Shown in pieces: positions 61,591 through 64,000 of a stretch of 64,000 nt of DNA (within the stretch, counting starts at the first letter, position 1; every line of letters starts with the position of its first letter). Where the stretch lies: contig CAYJKN010000001.1 in NCBI GenBank assembly GCA_964371075.1, forward strand, positions 868,001-932,000. The letters run 5' to 3'. A program made the position numbers and the translations under genes. The DNA is from UTCHB3 sp964371075 (GTDB lineage: Bacteria; Bacteroidota; Ignavibacteria; Ignavibacteriales; Ignavibacteriaceae). The notes beneath the pieces were generated by a model. It saw only the letters and a list, made by a program, of their open reading frames with translations. It had not been told where the DNA came from and did no database searches.

Positions 61591-62436
61591 TCAAATTGTT
61601 AAAAGTTTCTCCCTGATCCCGTATCCATTTTCTTTTTTCTCTATTTTTACACCAACAACTTTTGGGTCGTGTTGGAGTATTAAAGTCCAATCTTCCTCAA
61701 CCGCTGCAGCATAAACTTCCTTTTTCTCCTGTAGAGTGATCAATGGCTGCAGATCATATCCCATAATATAAGGAAGAGGAACATGTCCATGTGTTGGCAC
61801 AAGATCAGCACAATAAAAGAGTGTATTTGATGTGTCGGAAATCTTCACACACTGCTGACCAAATGTATGCCCATTAATCATCTTAAGAGTAATTCCATCA
61901 AGGAATTCTTCAGTGTTGTCATCAATAAGTTCAAGCACACCTGCATGCATCAAAGGCTCAAAATTACTCTTGATATAACTTCCTCTGTCCCTGTCTGAAG
62001 GATTGATTCCCCACTCAAAGTTTTTCTTTTTTACATAATAACGGGCATTTGGGAATGCGGGAATAAAACTTTCACCTTTTGCTTTTACAGAACCACCTGT
62101 ATGGTCGAAATGCAGATGTGTGAGCAACACTTTGGTTATCTCGTCAGGTTCAATTCCTTCCATCTCGAGACATTTTTCGAGTGAAACATTTGGATCAATT
62201 GCGTAAATACTTCGTGATTTTTCATTCCATCGTTCTCCCATCCCGGTGTCAATGAGCATTTTTTCATTGTCCCATTCCAAAAGGAGTAACCTCGTTGCCA
62301 TCGCAATTCTGTTTGATTCATCAGCAGGATTGGTTTTTTCCCATAAAGGTTTTGGAATGATGCCAAACATGGCTCCACCATCAAGGGCAATATAACCTGC
62401 TTCCAACACTTTTACCGAATATTTGCCTATTCTCAT
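61591..62436 (-). CDS. MBL-fold metallohydrolase
   Basis: 281 residues. Metal-binding motif 'THLHFDHTGG' (H107, H109, D111, H112), later 'GHTFGQQCV' histidine and 'YCADLVPTHGH'. It resembles the lactonase-like branch of the metallo-beta-lactamase superfamily; substrate unknown. First gene of the five-gene minus-strand run. CAAAAATA on the plus strand at 62461-62468 reads TATTTTTG upstream of it on the minus strand, a possible -7 element. Confidence 0.9.
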   Translation of the reverse strand: MRIGKYSVKVLEAGYIALDGGAMFGIIPKPLWEKTNPADESNRIAMATRLLLLEWDNEKMLIDTGMGERWNEKSRSIYAIDPNVSLEKCLEMEGIEPDEITKVLLTHLHFDHTGGSVKAKGESFIPAFPNARYYVKKKNFEWGINPSDRDRGSYIKSNFEPLMHAGVLELIDDNTEEFLDGITLKMINGHTFGQQCVKISDTSNTLFYCADLVPTHGHVPLPYIMGYDLQPLITLQEKKEVYAAAVEEDWTLILQHDPKVVGVKIEKKENGYGIREKLLTI

Positions 62437-62516
62437 CAGTTTTCTTTATTTTATGTAGCACAAAAATAATAAAATCATAAATCGTTTTCCTCCTGTTTTT
62501 TTAGAGGTCCATTTAA

Positions 62517-64000
62517 TTGAATAAACCTGAAAAATTTGATGTTCTAATCGCCGGTAGCAGTTTGGCTGAATTCTCTGCCGGTATTGTATTGCAAAAATTC
62601 TTTGGAAAAAAAACCGCCATCGTAACCGGAATAGATAACAGGGATGGACACCGGCAACTCGATTTTTTATCCGCCTCACTGTTTGCAGGCCAGATGGAAC
62701 CCAACAGTTTCATCAGAAAGATTTCCAACTACCTCACTGACAATAAACTAACCTGGGAAAAACTCCCTTCCGTTTATGAACGCCATTTTTATCCTAAATG
62801 GAGGTTAAATCTTTCCGATAATCTTGCCGCATACATGGGTGAACTAAAAAAACTTTTCCCTAAAGATAAAGGCAATATAGATATTTATTTTCGGGATATT
62901 CAACATGCTGCCGACTATACCAGTTTTTTTCTTCTTCGTTTTATTCTGCCACCAATTCTTCATGCCGTTAGTGAAAGATTCTTTGCCACCGGGAAAAAAT
63001 TTGCAACCCTGTCCGTTGAGGAAGTTATTGATTCACTCTCTACCGATAAAAATCTGAAAACCGCCTTGAGTGGACAACTCCAAAATTTTGCATCCTGCCG
63101 TGAAAGTACGGGATTTATCTTTCACGCCATGAATATGATGGGAACTTTGAACGGTGCCTTTGCTCCCAAAGGTGGCCCATTGGCGATGTACAACCTGCTC
63201 AAATCAAGTTACATTTCCCACGGTGGAACACTAAAGGAATCATCAACAATCGACGAAGTAATCATTTCAGGAAAGACGATAAAAGAAGTATCGGTTATTG
63301 ATTTAAATGGTGGGGTTTCACCAATAAAGTGTAAAAAAATATTTTGGGGATTGGGAATGGAAAATCTTCCCGCACTTGTGAAAAACGAAAAAACAAGGGC
63401 GTACCTTACAGATCTAAGTCCTGTCAAGGAATTTGTACCCTACCCGATACTGTTTGAAATAAACTTTAATGATGGAATAAAAAAGTCCAACTCAAAAGGT
63501 GAAATATTCCGACTTTTCCCTTCCAATCAAGCTGATGCCGACGAAATTCCTCAAGGGTGTAATCTTTATCCCGTTTTTTCAGTTGAATCCACCGATGCAA
63601 TTCCTGATAAATATATCGCTGTAGTTTTTGTGAATGGTGATAATCCGGGAGTTATCCTTCAAAATGAAAAGAGTATTTCCGACCTGAAGGATTATCTCTT
63701 GGACATGATCAATTTATATATAAAAGAGTTTGGAAGTTGTATTACATCCATTGAACAAATCAAACCTGAATCGTTAACAAAAGGGTTTTATATTAATCCT
63801 TTTGGCTCAGTAATGCCATCAACAGGTAAAATAAAAACACAACTTCACAAAAATCCATACAGGTTAAATAATCTTTTTGTTACAGGGGCAGACCTCTTTA
63901 TTCCGGGTGTAACAGCTTCGATCATGTCGGGCATTACTACTTTGGGTGTGGCTTTTGGAGCTTATCGGTTTTTCCGGTTCTTCCGTTATCTGAAACAACA
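62517..64000 (+). CDS. CrtI/retinol saturase-like FAD oxidoreductase, 3'-truncated by the window
   Basis: At least 494 residues, no stop before the window end. N-terminal 'FDVLIAGSSLAEFSAGIVLQ' is a degenerate FAD Rossmann motif (the usual GxGxxG reads GSSLAE). The middle 'GAFAPKGGPLAMYNLLKSS' and C-terminal 'NNLFVTGADLFIPGVTASI' match the phytoene desaturase/retinol saturase layout. The TTG start at 62517 is needed to include the FAD motif; AGAGG at about 62503-62507 is a reasonable Shine-Dalgarno sequence. It may desaturate or isomerise a carotenoid or other lipid; no crt neighbours are visible. The unusual FAD motif may mean altered cofactor binding. Confidence 0.75.
   Translation, partial: MNKPEKFDVLIAGSSLAEFSAGIVLQKFFGKKTAIVTGIDNRDGHRQLDFLSASLFAGQMEPNSFIRKISNYLTDNKLTWEKLPSVYERHFYPKWRLNLSDNLAAYMGELKKLFPKDKGNIDIYFRDIQHAADYTSFFLLRFILPPILHAVSERFFATGKKFATLSVEEVIDSLSTDKNLKTALSGQLQNFASCRESTGFIFHAMNMMGTLNGAFAPKGGPLAMYNLLKSSYISHGGTLKESSTIDEVIISGKTIKEVSVIDLNGGVSPIKCKKIFWGLGMENLPALVKNEKTRAYLTDLSPVKEFVPYPILFEINFNDGIKKSNSKGEIFRLFPSNQADADEIPQGCNLYPVFSVESTDAIPDKYIAVVFVNGDNPGVILQNEKSISDLKDYLLDMINLYIKEFGSCITSIEQIKPESLTKGFYINPFGSVMPSTGKIKTQLHKNPYRLNNLFVTGADLFIPGVTASIMSGITTLGVAFGAYRFFRFFRYLKQ

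Noticed and set aside
1..64000. tRNA or rRNA genes
   Set aside because: Intergenic regions were read for T-loop-like GTTCRANNC with matching acceptor stems and for rRNA signatures; none was convincing.

Overview
The window looks like a chromosomal piece of an Ignavibacteria-type bacterium (Bacteroidota/Chlorobiota side). This is inferred from several independent signs. Three secreted proteins carry type IX secretion (T9SS) sorting domains, two with the 'NPFNP' signature. SecA and IspG are the long Bacteroidota forms. A menaquinone methyltransferase and a b-type succinate dehydrogenase are present. Several promoters fit the Bacteroidota pattern TTTG-N19/20-TAnnTTTG. Shine-Dalgarno sequences are sparse, and TTG or GTG starts recur. 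There is no rRNA, tRNA, prophage or CRISPR array. Most of the window is housekeeping DNA, and the unusual material lies in the intergenic repeats.

Layout. 1-5 kb: the 3' part of glnD, murI, and a three-gene porin / FMN-binding / membrane-protein cassette. 5-6.4 kb: REP-like hairpin arrays flanking a Y1 (IS200/RAYT-type) transposase. 6.4-11.7 kb (minus): a likely operon of an unknown protein, obg, an M48 lipoprotein protease and an S9 peptidase. 11.8-16.6 kb (minus): sdhCAB and an outer-membrane protein. 16.7-19.7 kb: a UbiA prenyltransferase, rnhB and a DUF5009 membrane protein. 19.9-23.4 kb (minus): an FG-GAP T9SS cargo and dnaG. 23.6-30.3 kb: ispG, a NIF3-family protein, a zinc-ribbon protein, the RNase P RNA and recJ. 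30.7-32.2 kb (minus): menG/ubiE and rsmA. 32.3-33.3 kb: a ROK kinase. 33.3-41.3 kb (minus): glnE, a DUF2723 protein, a PGI/PMI isomerase and an ABC-F protein as one probable operon. 41.4-47.8 kb: two paralogous BNR-repeat T9SS cargos with a lipoprotein between them. 48.1-58.6 kb: a KamA-like radical SAM protein, prfC, secA, glnB and a TPR lipoprotein fused to an AlbA_2 domain. 58.6-62.4 kb (minus): trmH-like, rlmN, queG, Rieske and MBL-fold genes. 62.5-64 kb: a carotenoid-desaturase-like flavoprotein cut by the window end.

Shared themes. Three parts of the PII nitrogen-control circuit are present (glnD, glnE, glnB). Three T9SS cargos occur together with a TPR lipoprotein that may be PorW/SprE-like. 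Radical SAM, Fe-S and tRNA/rRNA modification genes cluster at 59-61 kb.

Main discovery candidate: a degenerate 8-bp tandem repeat. Written on one strand its consensus is about RAGTNNYR, with array-specific middle bases. It occurs as eight separate arrays. Five begin exactly at, or overlap, a stop codon, all with the same polarity relative to the gene. Two others sit in frame inside conserved genes (ispG and the DUF2723 gene), and in ispG the array encodes an 8-residue peptide repeat. Several arrays fold into large hairpins at gene ends. A second, unrelated family (REP-like GGCCCC-N4-GGGGTC hairpins ending in GTAG) surrounds the Y1 transposase and recurs in two convergent intergenic regions. 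Two 100-N assembly gaps fall inside these REP arrays.
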